A stretch of 64,000 nucleotides of DNA from Paenibacillus xylanexedens. Its GTDB lineage: Bacteria; Bacillota; Bacilli; Paenibacillales; Paenibacillaceae. The stretch's first letter is position 1. Every line of letters begins with the position of its first letter. Positions 42,874 through 52,414 of this stretch are shown here, piece after piece. Under the pieces are notes generated by a model, which was given only the letters and a program-made list of their open reading frames with translations, was not told the origin of the DNA and made no database searches. The position numbers and the translations under genes were made by a program. The stretch spans positions 4,216,001 to 4,280,000 of the forward strand of contig NZ_CP018620.1 of NCBI RefSeq assembly GCF_001908275.1. The letters are read 5' to 3'.

Positions 42874-44697
42874 ATGAAGAGGAGAGGCAAATCCAATCTG
42901 ATCTCGCAGCAAATGTCTTTACAACGAAAAAAAAGACTTCTCCTTGCGATCATTTCGCTGGCCCTTGGTGTAGCTATTATAAGCCAGGCCACCTTGGTGG
43001 CTGAAGCAGTCCAGCGAATCTTTGTAGAGAAAGCTTCCTTTTCATCAGTGATGCTGTTGCTTGTCCTATTACTGGTTGTTATGGCTGTACGCTCACTGTT
43101 GTCGTATGGCAATGGGAAAGTGGGCTTGCATATGGCAGCACGCGCCAAGACGAATATGCGAGCATCTGTGTTGCAGAACCTGACCCGCGCTTCCATGCCT
43201 TCAACCCTGAGTGGACAGACGGGAGGAAAGGTCAGCGTTGCTTTGGATGCTGTGGATGAGGCTGACAGTTATTTCAGTCAATATATGCCTCGAATGATGG
43301 AAGCTGCGATGATCCCGATTCTGATTCTGGTTGTTACGTTTACGCAGCACGCCAACACAGGCTGGATTATGCTGTTTACGGCACCGTTTATCCCGCTGTT
43401 CATGATCCTGGTTGGGCTCCAGACAAAGAACAAATCAGAAGAGAAATACGCGCAACTTGCCGAGTTTTCCGGTACATTCCTGGATTCGCTTCAAGGGCTG
43501 GTTACGTTGAAAATATTCGGACGGGCTAAACGTCAGCAACAGGAGATTGAACGCAGCAGTCTGGGGTATCGTGATGCCACCATGGGCATTTTGAAGATTG
43601 CATTTACAAATACGTTTATGCTGGAATCGATCGTGATGTTAAGCATTGGTATTGTCGCGCTTGAACTGGCTATTCAATTACTGGTTTTCAAATCGATGAG
43701 CTTCCACACAGCCTTTCTCGTGTTGTTACTCGTCCCTGAGTTTTACAGTCTGTTGAAGAATACAGGAACGGCTTTTCACAGCGGGCGAACCAGTATGGGG
43801 GCCATTCGCAAGGTGGAACAGATGCTCGCGGACACTAGTGTCAAGAGCACACAAACGAAGCCTGAAGAAGGACCGGATCAAAGCGTATTAACCAATGTCG
43901 ATACAATTGCAAGGACGGAAGAGCTTCGTACAGCTCGTACAGAGTCGATAACAATGCCACCAACCATTGAACTGAACGATGTCCGATTCCAGTACACACC
44001 TAATTCCTTTGGACTTAAGACAGGACAGATCTCAATTGGACCAGGAGAACAGATTGCTATTGTAGGCAAAAGTGGCTCAGGTAAAACCACGCTGCTTCAT
44101 CTCATTGCCGGTTTACTGAAACCAGATTCGGGAGCGGTTCTGGTTAACGGAAGCGAGATTTCACAACATGATGAGGCTGCATGGTTTGGACGTGTTAGCT
44201 ATATTACACAGCATCCGTATATTTTTGCAGGTACATTTGCCGAAAATATCGCGATTGGCGCGGGTCGGAACGTCTCCAGAGCTGAAATTGAGCAGGCGGC
44301 AGAGGAAGCAGGACTTGCTGGCGTTGTCGCTCAATTGGAGCAGGGACTGGACACATTTGTTGGTGAAGGTGGCCGGGGGCTGTCTGGTGGGGAAAAGCAA
44401 AGACTTGCCTTAGCACGTGCTTTTCTGAAGAGACCATCCGTCATTTTGTTCGACGAACCCACCGTTGGTCTGGATCTACACACCGAGCGGGTATTGCAAC
44501 AATCCATTGCGGCATTAGCCAAAACGGCAACGATGATTACGGTGGCACACCGTTTATATACAATTCAACATGCGGACAACATTTTGTTTATGGATAGTGG
44601 GGTATTAGTGGATTCAGGACATCATGAAGCACTTCTGGCGCGCCTGCCTCAATATGCGGAGATGGTTGATGTACAACGGAAAGGAGGGTTAGCATGA
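42874..44697 (+). CDS. cydD: Thiol-exporting ABC transporter subunit CydD
   Basis: This 607-residue half-transporter has six membrane helices in the first 320 residues and a nucleotide-binding domain with Walker A GKSGSGKTTLL, signature LSGGEKQRLALARA and Walker B VILFDEPT. With CydC it exports cysteine/glutathione-type reductants and is needed for assembly of cytochrome bd. GGAGG precedes the ATG. In Bacillus subtilis naming the first of the two genes is called cydC; I follow the CydD subunit family naming. Confidence 0.93.
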   Translation: MKRRGKSNLISQQMSLQRKKRLLLAIISLALGVAIISQATLVAEAVQRIFVEKASFSSVMLLLVLLLVVMAVRSLLSYGNGKVGLHMAARAKTNMRASVLQNLTRASMPSTLSGQTGGKVSVALDAVDEADSYFSQYMPRMMEAAMIPILILVVTFTQHANTGWIMLFTAPFIPLFMILVGLQTKNKSEEKYAQLAEFSGTFLDSLQGLVTLKIFGRAKRQQQEIERSSLGYRDATMGILKIAFTNTFMLESIVMLSIGIVALELAIQLLVFKSMSFHTAFLVLLLVPEFYSLLKNTGTAFHSGRTSMGAIRKVEQMLADTSVKSTQTKPEEGPDQSVLTNVDTIARTEELRTARTESITMPPTIELNDVRFQYTPNSFGLKTGQISIGPGEQIAIVGKSGSGKTTLLHLIAGLLKPDSGAVLVNGSEISQHDEAAWFGRVSYITQHPYIFAGTFAENIAIGAGRNVSRAEIEQAAEEAGLAGVVAQLEQGLDTFVGEGGRGLSGGEKQRLALARAFLKRPSVILFDEPTVGLDLHTERVLQQSIAALAKTATMITVAHRLYTIQHADNILFMDSGVLVDSGHHEALLARLPQYAEMVDVQRKGGLA

Positions 44698-46421
44698 ATG
44701 AGCTGACGATTCTGTCAAAAGCGATGATTCAGGAGCGCAAGGATATCTTGCTTTCGATATTGGGCGGATTTATCGCCGGCATAGCAGGGGTAGCTCTCTT
44801 TTCCGCGAGTGGTTATATGATATCGCAAACAGTATTTGCGCCACCGCTGTACACCTTAATTGTACTCACCTCCATGGTCAAACTACTTGGTTTCCTTCGA
44901 GCGGCAAGTCGCTACGGGGAACGCTTGTATTCGCACAGGGCAACATTCTCCATGCTGAGCCGTTTGCGGACGTCCTTTTTTGCCAAACTGATCCCGGTAA
45001 CGCCAGGTATATTGAACAAAAACCGAAGCGGGGATCTGCTTGCGCGGATCGTGGGTGATGTGGAAAGCTTGCAAAATTACTTTTTGCGGGTCGCGTATCC
45101 ACCCATCATGGTCGTTATGGTGTTTTTGGCTACCATGCTGTTCACTTCGGCCTTTTCGATCTGGATTGCGTGTTTGTTAGTACTAGGTATGCTGATTACG
45201 GCATTTGTTGTACCAGGTATTGTCTTGTTAGGTCAGCGAAAAATACACGGACGTGTCCGCCAGCAACGGGCCTTGCTGTCCACGGAAGTGACCGAAGTGT
45301 TGTATGGTTTCAGGGATTTGAAAGTATACGGCCAATTGGAACAGCGTGAGCAGCAGCTTCAGCAGGCTTCCGCTGCATTGGCAACGGAACAGAGGCAAGC
45401 CGCTTCGCACCTGTTGCGCGGGCAGTCCATGCACGTTTTTGTGACGTATCTTGTTACATGGGGAGTGCTAGCACTCAGCGCTTTCTTAATTGTGAATGGA
45501 GCATTTGCCGGTGTATTTCTCGCCATGCTGATCCTGGCCACGCAGACCGTGTTCGAAGAAGCTGCCGCAATGGCTATATTGCCTCTATATAAGCAGGACA
45601 GCGAACACGCCGCTCAGCGACTGGCGGAAACGGTACCAACCTCCGATGTACAACCTGTACAGCCAAGCGGTGAAGTTTCAGCCGATCAGGCGGTTTCGAT
45701 TGAACTATCCGGTGTTAACTTCCAATATGAAGGGGAATGGAGACCGGCGCTGAGGGAGCTCTCCCTGCAACTTGCAGCAGGCTCCAAAACAGCGATTGTC
45801 GGGCCGAGCGGGTCAGGCAAGTCAACGATTATCGATTTGTTACTCAAGCTGCGTGCACCAACGTCTGGCGATATACGATTAAACGATGTTTCGGTGAAGG
45901 AACTGAATGAAGAGAGCATATGGCAAAGGGCAAATGTTGTGTTGCAGCAAAGTCATTTTTTCCGGGGAACCATCCGGGACAACCTGTTGCTGAATGGAGA
46001 AGGACATTCGGATGAACAACTGTCGGCTGTGCTGGATCAAGTACAACTGCCGAATAAGTTGTTGAGCGATTTGGTTTATGAAAAAGGGGAGAACCTGTCG
46101 GATGGTGAGAAACAGCGGCTGGCTCTGGCACGGGCGATGCTGCGTAAAGGACGGTTATGGCTTCTGGACGAACCAACTTCTTCGCTGGATTACGTCACAG
46201 AGCAACGTGTGTTGCAGCATCTTCTGGCACAAGCTGCCGAAGATACACTTCTCCTGATCTGCCATCGGCTGACGGGATTGGAAGAGATGGATCGGATTGT
46301 GGTCATGGACCAAGGCAAGATTGTGGAATCGGGTTCTTATTCCGAGCTAATGGAGCAAAAAGGCTATTTTTATGAAATGAAACAAATTGAACGACAAATG
46401 ATTGGAGACGCCGGGGCGTGA
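44694..46421 (+). CDS. cydC: Thiol-exporting ABC transporter subunit CydC
   Basis: This 575-residue half-transporter is the partner of CydD. It has a membrane domain to about residue 310 and a nucleotide-binding domain with Walker A GPSGSGKSTII, signature variant LSDGEKQRLALARA and Walker B LWLLDEPTSSLD. The gene overlaps cydD by four bases (ATGA). It ends the cyd operon. Confidence 0.93.
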   Translation: MNELTILSKAMIQERKDILLSILGGFIAGIAGVALFSASGYMISQTVFAPPLYTLIVLTSMVKLLGFLRAASRYGERLYSHRATFSMLSRLRTSFFAKLIPVTPGILNKNRSGDLLARIVGDVESLQNYFLRVAYPPIMVVMVFLATMLFTSAFSIWIACLLVLGMLITAFVVPGIVLLGQRKIHGRVRQQRALLSTEVTEVLYGFRDLKVYGQLEQREQQLQQASAALATEQRQAASHLLRGQSMHVFVTYLVTWGVLALSAFLIVNGAFAGVFLAMLILATQTVFEEAAAMAILPLYKQDSEHAAQRLAETVPTSDVQPVQPSGEVSADQAVSIELSGVNFQYEGEWRPALRELSLQLAAGSKTAIVGPSGSGKSTIIDLLLKLRAPTSGDIRLNDVSVKELNEESIWQRANVVLQQSHFFRGTIRDNLLLNGEGHSDEQLSAVLDQVQLPNKLLSDLVYEKGENLSDGEKQRLALARAMLRKGRLWLLDEPTSSLDYVTEQRVLQHLLAQAAEDTLLLICHRLTGLEEMDRIVVMDQGKIVESGSYSELMEQKGYFYEMKQIERQMIGDAGA

Positions 46422-46462
46422 AAGGAATTTCAGTCTACTCAAGGTGTCGATAGTACTTCAAT

Positions 46463-46522
46463 AAAGACTAAAGAACGGCCACTGATGCTATCATCAGTAA
46501 TCCGTTCTTTAGTCTTTTTGTC
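46463..46522 (+). terminator. Strong terminator of cydABDC
   Basis: AAAGACTAAAGAACGG at 46463-46478 pairs with CCGTTCTTTAGTCTTT at 46502-46517, and an inner ACTGATG/CATCAGT stem caps the hairpin. A T-run follows. The long symmetric stem may also serve the convergent gene at 46566. Confidence 0.92.
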
Positions 46523-46565
46523 TTTCTATTGAGAAGACTCGTTAAGCAGCAATGTTAATTCCCCT

Positions 46566-46841
46566 TTACATAACCGCAGATGATTCAGCCGTTTTATTTT
46601 TCTTCGCAATCGGCTTTTTCCTTAGTGTCCTGTCATACAGATATGGCTTTCCGTGATATTCCCGTGCATGCTTTTGTTTCTGCTTTTTATGTATATCAAC
46701 CTTGATCTCCAGATTGGCAACGTTATTCTGGAATTCAGAAGCAACTCGTTTGCACCATTTCAATCCACTTTCTTCAGATGCACTGAAATGAACACGTAAT
46801 AGATATCCGTTCACCGTTAATTCAAACTTGTATAAATTCAT
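46566..46841 (-). CDS. Unknown 91-residue protein, probable SOS gene
   Basis: I do not recognise a family. The first 50 residues look like a small alpha/beta fold (MNLYKFELTVNGYLLRVHFS, then SEESGLKWCKRVASEF), and the last 40 are strongly basic with many Lys, Arg and His (HKKQKQKHAREYH and TLRKKPIAKKNK), suggesting nucleic-acid or membrane-surface contact. There is no signal peptide or membrane helix. AAAGGA precedes the ATG by about ten bases. Its promoter has a near-perfect LexA box between -35 and -10, so it should be induced by DNA damage. It is convergent with the cyd operon. Confidence 0.72.
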   Translation of the reverse strand: MNLYKFELTVNGYLLRVHFSASEESGLKWCKRVASEFQNNVANLEIKVDIHKKQKQKHAREYHGKPYLYDRTLRKKPIAKKNKTAESSAVM

Positions 46842-46895
46842 GATATGTATCCTTTCCAGGCGGGCATGTTATGTTACACCAAATACGATAATCTG

Positions 46896-46923
46896 ATTAT
46901 AACAGGAACGTATGTTCTGTAAA
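46896..46923 (-). promoter_or_regulatory. LexA-boxed promoter of the 91-residue gene
   Basis: On the minus strand TTTACA (46918-46923) and a perfect TATAAT (46896-46901) are 16 bases apart. The spacer contains AGAACATACGTTCC, which matches the Gram-positive LexA consensus CGAACRNRYGTTYC at 13 of 14 positions. The predicted transcript start is about 45-50 bases before the ATG. Confidence 0.8.
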
Positions 46924-46970
46924 AGTGTTATTTATGATACCCGCAATTCGATAAGGTTCGCTAGACATCT

Positions 46971-46997
46971 TTGCAACAGTTCGTTTAATGGTAAAAT
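46971..46997 (+). promoter_or_regulatory. Candidate promoter of module 3 regulators
   Basis: TTGCAA at 46971-46976 and TAAAAT at 46992-46997 are 15 bases apart, slightly short. The start codon at 47029 follows after about 25 transcribed bases. Confidence 0.4.
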
Positions 46998-47028
46998 ATC
47001 TAAAAATGGTTCATGTTGGGGGATACGT

Positions 47029-48645
47029 ATGTATAAACTGATGATCGTAGATGATGAATTGCTCATGCGGGTTGGAATTCGTTCCATGCTGAATTGGGAA
47101 GAGTATAATTTCTATGTTGTTGGAGAGGCGGGAAATGGAAAAGAGGCCTTAAGCCTTGCGCTTGAAGTGATGCCTGATCTAATTATTACAGATATTAAGA
47201 TGCCGATTATGGATGGGCTACAGCTTATACAAGAGGCCTCCTGCGTACTGAAAACCTGTAAGTATGTCATCCTGAGTAATTTTGACGAATTTCATTATGT
47301 GAAAGAGGCGCTAAAACTTGGCGCTTCAGATTACTTGATTAAAAGTGAGATCACCGAATCCTCCCTTATTGACCTCCTGAGTACTGTTGGACAGAAACTG
47401 CAAAGTGAACATGTTCACCCAACCAACACACCCTCTATAACACAGGACTATTCCAAGAGCCTAAGATATCTAAAGGATAGTTTCTTCCAAGATATTGTAA
47501 GCGGATTCATTAGTGAGGAGGATATCGTCACCAAAGCGGAAGAACTGCATTTTCGTATACGTTCGGACCAGTTGGTTGTCATGAAGTTCATCGTGAATTA
47601 TTACGAGGATGCAAAGCGGAAATATGTAGAGAAGGGGGAAAAGCTGCTCCGATTTTCGATTCTTAATATTATGGAAGAGATCATTCCATCGAAGTGGGAG
47701 AAAGAGATTTTTGTTGAAAGTTCTTCTGAATATTGGGTGATCGTTAATGTACTTCCTGAAAGCAAATCTGTACACGCCGACTTGAACAAACTATGTAATA
47801 AATTGCTTTCTTCGATCAAGGATTTTATGAATCTATCGCTCACGGCTGGGGTAAGTAGAATGACTTCCGGTTTCCTTCACATCAGGAAGGCCTGCCAAGA
47901 GGCAGAAACGGCTCTACAACAGAGTTTCTTCACAGGAAGCAACCAGGTGTTGTATTACGATGATATGGTTCAATCCCCAGATCGACATGAAGTTAAGGGG
48001 GCTTTGAGCCCGCAACAAGAACGAGATTTGTTGAAGTTGTGGGTAAGCAAAGACAACAAAATGGCGGAAGAGTTCCTTGAAGGAATCCGATCCAATCTGG
48101 AACAGCTACGAGCGGATGAGAATAGCATTCGCAAGCAATATATCATGGTAATGGAAACGATACATTCCCATCTATCCCGAGCTACAGAAAGAGGTGCACC
48201 TTCTTTAACAGAAAAATCACCCTATGAAATCGTTCTAAAGGGAGAGTATTGGGAGGATATCCACGAAGATATGCTTGCTCATATTGCATATTACTTCCAA
48301 ACCGATTCCCAAATCAAACAGGAAAGCACCTACACCGATCTCGCCACTGAATTGATCGACAAGTATTATGCGGAAGATATCTCACTGCAAAGTATCGCTA
48401 GCCAAATCAGTGTGAATCCGTCGTATCTCAGCCGCGTGTTCAAACAGGAACGAGGAGAGAACTTTATTACGTACTTGACCCGAGTTCGAATTGAACATGC
48501 CAAAGCGTATCTATTGAGCAGAGGAATGAGAGTGTATGAAATCGCAGAAAAGGTGGGCTACCATAATTACACGTACTTCAGTAAGATTTTCAAAAAATCG
48601 GTAGGTGTCACTCCTGAGGAATATCGAGAATTACAGCAGGGATGA
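47029..48645 (+). CDS. YesN-type response regulator with AraC domain (module 3)
   Basis: This 538-residue protein has a receiver with VDDE at 7-10, Asp55 in TDIKMP and Lys105 in LIKSE, where the usual Pro after Lys is replaced by Ser. After a long middle region the AraC domain reads IASQISVNPSYLSRVFKQER and VGYHNYTYFSKIFKKSVG. I chose the ATG at 47029 with GGGGG upstream; the in-frame start at 46912 lies in the LexA-promoter region. The kinase gene follows after 28 bases. Confidence 0.93.
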   Translation: MYKLMIVDDELLMRVGIRSMLNWEEYNFYVVGEAGNGKEALSLALEVMPDLIITDIKMPIMDGLQLIQEASCVLKTCKYVILSNFDEFHYVKEALKLGASDYLIKSEITESSLIDLLSTVGQKLQSEHVHPTNTPSITQDYSKSLRYLKDSFFQDIVSGFISEEDIVTKAEELHFRIRSDQLVVMKFIVNYYEDAKRKYVEKGEKLLRFSILNIMEEIIPSKWEKEIFVESSSEYWVIVNVLPESKSVHADLNKLCNKLLSSIKDFMNLSLTAGVSRMTSGFLHIRKACQEAETALQQSFFTGSNQVLYYDDMVQSPDRHEVKGALSPQQERDLLKLWVSKDNKMAEEFLEGIRSNLEQLRADENSIRKQYIMVMETIHSHLSRATERGAPSLTEKSPYEIVLKGEYWEDIHEDMLAHIAYYFQTDSQIKQESTYTDLATELIDKYYAEDISLQSIASQISVNPSYLSRVFKQERGENFITYLTRVRIEHAKAYLLSRGMRVYEIAEKVGYHNYTYFSKIFKKSVGVTPEEYRELQQG

Positions 48646-48673
48646 ATGTAATCGGTGAATAGAGGTGCAGCAT

Positions 48674-50419
48674 ATGAAGCATGTTCGGCCCTTCCGAATC
48701 AAGTACAAAATTATGGTGATCTGTATGACGGTCATTATCCTTCCGGTATTGGTGATGACAATCAACTCGTATTACTCCTCAGAGCGGTTATTGGCACAGA
48801 ACTATACAGCGTTACTAAACGATCTGGCCAAACAAACGAATATTCGCATTGACGAGTTCCTCAAGGAGATTGAGAAAATTTCGCTGCTCGCCAGCAATGG
48901 GCTTAGTGACAATCTGTCTGCGACTCATGAAGGGAGTTTTCCGATCCAGGATTTCCTGCGAGAGGGTGATGAACAACATGAGATTGCCGCATACAATATT
49001 CTGATGAATTACATCATGATGAAAGACCGCGTATTCTCCATTTACCTCTACAATATGAACGGGGGGCAAGACCTTTTTGTCAGTCCACATCAACCCATTG
49101 ATCCAAACTTCAAAGTAGCAAACGAATTGTGGTTTAAAAAGTTCATGCATGATAAGGATCGAACCATTACCCTCACAACACGAATCGACGAGCAATTGGA
49201 GAATAAAATACTGGCAGTGTCACACGCTCGCAAAATTCATGATGTGACTAGTGGAAAACTGCTTGGCGTGATCGTTGTCAGCATTGATATCAAATTCATT
49301 GAAATCGTCAATCGAAACTTGCAGGAAGGACTACGCTCCAGATTCATGATTGTTGATGAGGATGACAAGATCGTATATAACGTTAACGAACGATTAATCG
49401 GGACACTGTTCCGGGACAACGTTCGTCCGCCTGAATCACTCAATGTCGTGGTGACCAGTCCACTTAGTCAGCAAAAATGGACAACTTACTTATATATGCC
49501 TTTGGATGAGCTGACTGCTGATGGCAAAATATTGGGCCGTAATCTGGTGACGCTTGCCATAGTCATTGTTCTTTTTGCTGCCGTCATATCCATCTTTTTA
49601 TCTCACGTGATCACAACTCCCATTAAAAAACTGCTACGGAATATCGCTCTAGTCGAGAAAGGTCAGTTTGAACAAGTTGAACCTATTGGCTCAAGAGACG
49701 AGATTGGACATTTATCCATTCGATTTAACAGAATGTCGCATGAATTGAAGCGGTTGGTCGAACGGATGCAGCAGGAAGAAATAGAGAAAGCCAAGGCCGA
49801 GATGCGTGCGCTCCATGACCAGATCAAGCCTCATTTTCTGTATAACACACTGGGGTCGGTGAAATGGATTGCCTCAATGCAGCAGGCTGATAAAATCGTG
49901 GAAATGACCGATGCACTAATCTCGATGCTCCGCTATGCAACAAAATCCGATGGAACCCTCGTAACCATTCGTGAGGAACTTGATAATATAACGAATTACG
50001 TAACGATCCAGAATGTCAGGTATTACGATTGTATTCAGATGAGATACGAGATTGAGGATAGACTGCTAAATTATCGCATGCCCAAAATGATCCTGCAGCC
50101 GATTGTGGAGAATGCGATTTTTCATGGTCTGGCCGAACTGGAAGAAGACGGAATCATCACCATTCGGATTCAATCACAGCTGGATGAAGTTGTGATCGAG
50201 ATCTGCGATAATGGTGTTGGTATGGATCACCATACGATGCAGAATCTATTGGAAGAGAAGCCCGGTGCAAGTACGGGAACGAATGGGATTGGATTGCATA
50301 ATGTGCAGCGGCGGATTCAGCTTCATTTTGGTAAACCTTATGGAATACAGGTGGAGAGTAAAATGGGTGAAGGTACCATTTTCTCCATTCTGCTGCCTGC
50401 CATCATAGAAGCCAAATAG
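48674..50419 (+). CDS. YesM-type sensor histidine kinase (module 3)
   Basis: This 581-residue kinase has helices at about residues 15-35 and 295-315, an extracytoplasmic sensing region between them, HAMP with SRDEIGHL, the phospho-acceptor motif HDQIKPHFLYNTL and ATPase motifs DNGVGM and GIGLHNVQRR. I chose the ATG at 48674 with AGAGG eight bases upstream over the GTG at 48665 that overlaps this site. It probably controls the convergent importer operon at 50525-54019. Confidence 0.93.
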   Translation: MKHVRPFRIKYKIMVICMTVIILPVLVMTINSYYSSERLLAQNYTALLNDLAKQTNIRIDEFLKEIEKISLLASNGLSDNLSATHEGSFPIQDFLREGDEQHEIAAYNILMNYIMMKDRVFSIYLYNMNGGQDLFVSPHQPIDPNFKVANELWFKKFMHDKDRTITLTTRIDEQLENKILAVSHARKIHDVTSGKLLGVIVVSIDIKFIEIVNRNLQEGLRSRFMIVDEDDKIVYNVNERLIGTLFRDNVRPPESLNVVVTSPLSQQKWTTYLYMPLDELTADGKILGRNLVTLAIVIVLFAAVISIFLSHVITTPIKKLLRNIALVEKGQFEQVEPIGSRDEIGHLSIRFNRMSHELKRLVERMQQEEIEKAKAEMRALHDQIKPHFLYNTLGSVKWIASMQQADKIVEMTDALISMLRYATKSDGTLVTIREELDNITNYVTIQNVRYYDCIQMRYEIEDRLLNYRMPKMILQPIVENAIFHGLAELEEDGIITIRIQSQLDEVVIEICDNGVGMDHHTMQNLLEEKPGASTGTNGIGLHNVQRRIQLHFGKPYGIQVESKMGEGTIFSILLPAIIEAK

Positions 50420-50487
50420 TCATTCATGCTTTCATTTATGCATCTCATAATGCGGTACAGCGATCATAAAAATAAGTTTAGATATAA

Positions 50488-50524
50488 ACAAAGGGCTCGC
50501 AGTATGAACTGCAAGCCCTTTTGT
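50488..50524. terminator. Bidirectional terminator between module 3 halves
   Basis: AAAGGGCT-C-GCAGT pairs with ACTGC-A-AGCCCTTT over an ATGA loop, with T-rich DNA on both flanks. It serves the convergent kinase and permease genes. Confidence 0.85.
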
Positions 50525-51415
50525 TCACCCTTTGACGCTACCTAGCACCAAACCTTTGGTGAAATATTTTTGTAAAAACGGATACACGAGTAAAATCGGA
50601 ATGGCACCCAGGAACATCTGAGCGGCGCGCCCCGTTCTGGCGTTCATCATGGACAACAGCTGCGTATAATCTGACCCAGATTTGAGCATGATTTGCTCAA
50701 AACTTTGCAGGAGGGTCTGGAGGTAGCTTTGCAATGGATAATTGTCTGGATTGTTCATATAGATAATGCCATCGAACCACGAATTCCAGTGGGCAACGAT
50801 GCTGAACAAACCAACCGTAGCGAGAGCGGGCTTGAGAAGTGGGAGTAGAATACGAAGCAATACCTGTACAGGCCCAGCACCATCGATAATTGCTGATTCT
50901 TCAATTTCCTCGGGCAGCCCCCGAATGAAATTCATGAGGATAATCATACTGAATACGGGGAGAGCTCCAGGCAGGATCAGAGACCATATGGAATCGATTA
51001 GTCCCATTTTGACGACCACGAGATAGGTTGGAATTAATCCTCCACTGAATAACATGGTTATTATGAAAAATCCCATATAGATATTACGCCCCATCAATTT
51101 TTGTTTTGATTTGGAGAGGGGATAAGCCGTGAGTACGATCAGAACCAGATTCACCAACGTTCCGATAACCGTTCGTTGAATGGCTACCCAGAGAGAGGAG
51201 AAAAATGATCCTCCCGTTAATGCAAATTCATAGGCTTTTGTCGTAAATTCCACAGGCCAGAACGTAACACTCCCCGCAGATACAGCTGCGCTGCTGCTGA
51301 ATGAAACAGCCAGCAAGTTGATAAACGGCAGGATACATAGGAGAGAGATTAGAAGCAGTATGGTGTAGTTTATGATAAGAAATACACGTCTGCTCATACT
51401 TTTATCATAGATCAT
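50525..51415 (-). CDS. YtcP-type ABC sugar permease (module 3)
   Basis: This 296-residue CUT1 permease has six predicted helices, EAA loop EESAIIDGAGPVQVLL and C-terminus PFLQKYFTKGLVLGSVKG. It is the last gene of the minus-strand importer operon, 18 bases after its partner gene. AGGAGG precedes the ATG. Confidence 0.93.
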   Translation of the reverse strand: MIYDKSMSRRVFLIINYTILLLISLLCILPFINLLAVSFSSSAAVSAGSVTFWPVEFTTKAYEFALTGGSFFSSLWVAIQRTVIGTLVNLVLIVLTAYPLSKSKQKLMGRNIYMGFFIITMLFSGGLIPTYLVVVKMGLIDSIWSLILPGALPVFSMIILMNFIRGLPEEIEESAIIDGAGPVQVLLRILLPLLKPALATVGLFSIVAHWNSWFDGIIYMNNPDNYPLQSYLQTLLQSFEQIMLKSGSDYTQLLSMMNARTGRAAQMFLGAIPILLVYPFLQKYFTKGLVLGSVKG

Positions 51416-51433
51416 AATGTGAGTTCCTCCTTC

Positions 51434-52324
51434 TTAGAAGATACGATAGCCAGCCACTCTGTAAGCTAGGATGTACGATACAGCAACGAGAACACTGGAA
51501 ATGATCGATTTAAATAACCCGACAGCGGTACCAATCGAATACTGTGCCTGCTGAATTCCCAGACGGTAGACATAGGTATCAATAATATCACCAGTCTGAT
51601 AGACAACAGGGGAGTAGAGATTATAGATTTGGTCAAAGCCAGCATTGAGTACGTTTCCAAGTGAAAGCACGGTCATTAAAACAATGGTTGGCATGAGGAG
51701 AGGCAATGTAATGTAGATGGTTTGCTTCCAGCGTTTGGCTCCGTCGATCACCGCGGCTTCGTAAAGTCCCGGATCAATACTGGTCAGGGCTGCCAAATAA
51801 ACAACCGTACCAAACCCAAAACCTTTCCATATGTCACTCACAATCATCGTCCAAGGAAAAATAGAGGGTGTACCAAGAAAGGAGATCGGTGCAATACCAA
51901 ATACACCTAAAAACGTATTGATAATGCCGTCGGAGCTAAGGATATCCAGCATGATGCCGGCCATAATGACCCAAGAGAGGAAGTTTGGAATGTAGACAAG
52001 TGTTTGAAATGTACGTTTGATTCCACTGTGCAGTACCTCGTTAAGCAGTAATGCAAAAATCACGGGCACGATTATACCACCGATAATCTTGAAGACAGAC
52101 ATGTACAATGTATTCCAGATCGTTCTTACGAAGTTCGGCTGATTAAATATGTGGGTAAAATTATCCCATCCTACCCATGGCGAGTTGAAGCCAAGGCCCG
52201 GATTATACTTCTGAAATGCAATAATAAGTCCGTAGAAAGGGATGTAACAAAAGATGAAGACCAAGACCAGGCTTGGAATCAACATGAGATGGTAAGGACT
52301 CTGCTGCTTCCATTTTCTCAACAT
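51434..52324 (-). CDS. LplB-type ABC sugar permease (module 3)
   Basis: This 296-residue CUT1 permease opens with the family start MLRKWKQQSPYHLMLIPSLV and has EAA loop YEAAVIDGAKRWKQTI. I chose the ATG at 52324, six bases after GGAGGA; the in-frame start at 52408 would add a hydrophilic stretch that overlaps the spacer to the binding-protein gene. It partners the permease encoded downstream. Confidence 0.92.
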   Translation of the reverse strand: MLRKWKQQSPYHLMLIPSLVLVFIFCYIPFYGLIIAFQKYNPGLGFNSPWVGWDNFTHIFNQPNFVRTIWNTLYMSVFKIIGGIIVPVIFALLLNEVLHSGIKRTFQTLVYIPNFLSWVIMAGIMLDILSSDGIINTFLGVFGIAPISFLGTPSIFPWTMIVSDIWKGFGFGTVVYLAALTSIDPGLYEAAVIDGAKRWKQTIYITLPLLMPTIVLMTVLSLGNVLNAGFDQIYNLYSPVVYQTGDIIDTYVYRLGIQQAQYSIGTAVGLFKSIISSVLVAVSYILAYRVAGYRIF

Positions 52325-52414
52325 ACATATTCCTCCGTTCCTTGTACGCCAAATGTAATCGCTATCAAATAAAGGGGAGAGATGACCCTCATCCCGTCTT
52401 TGTGACAAACGAGA

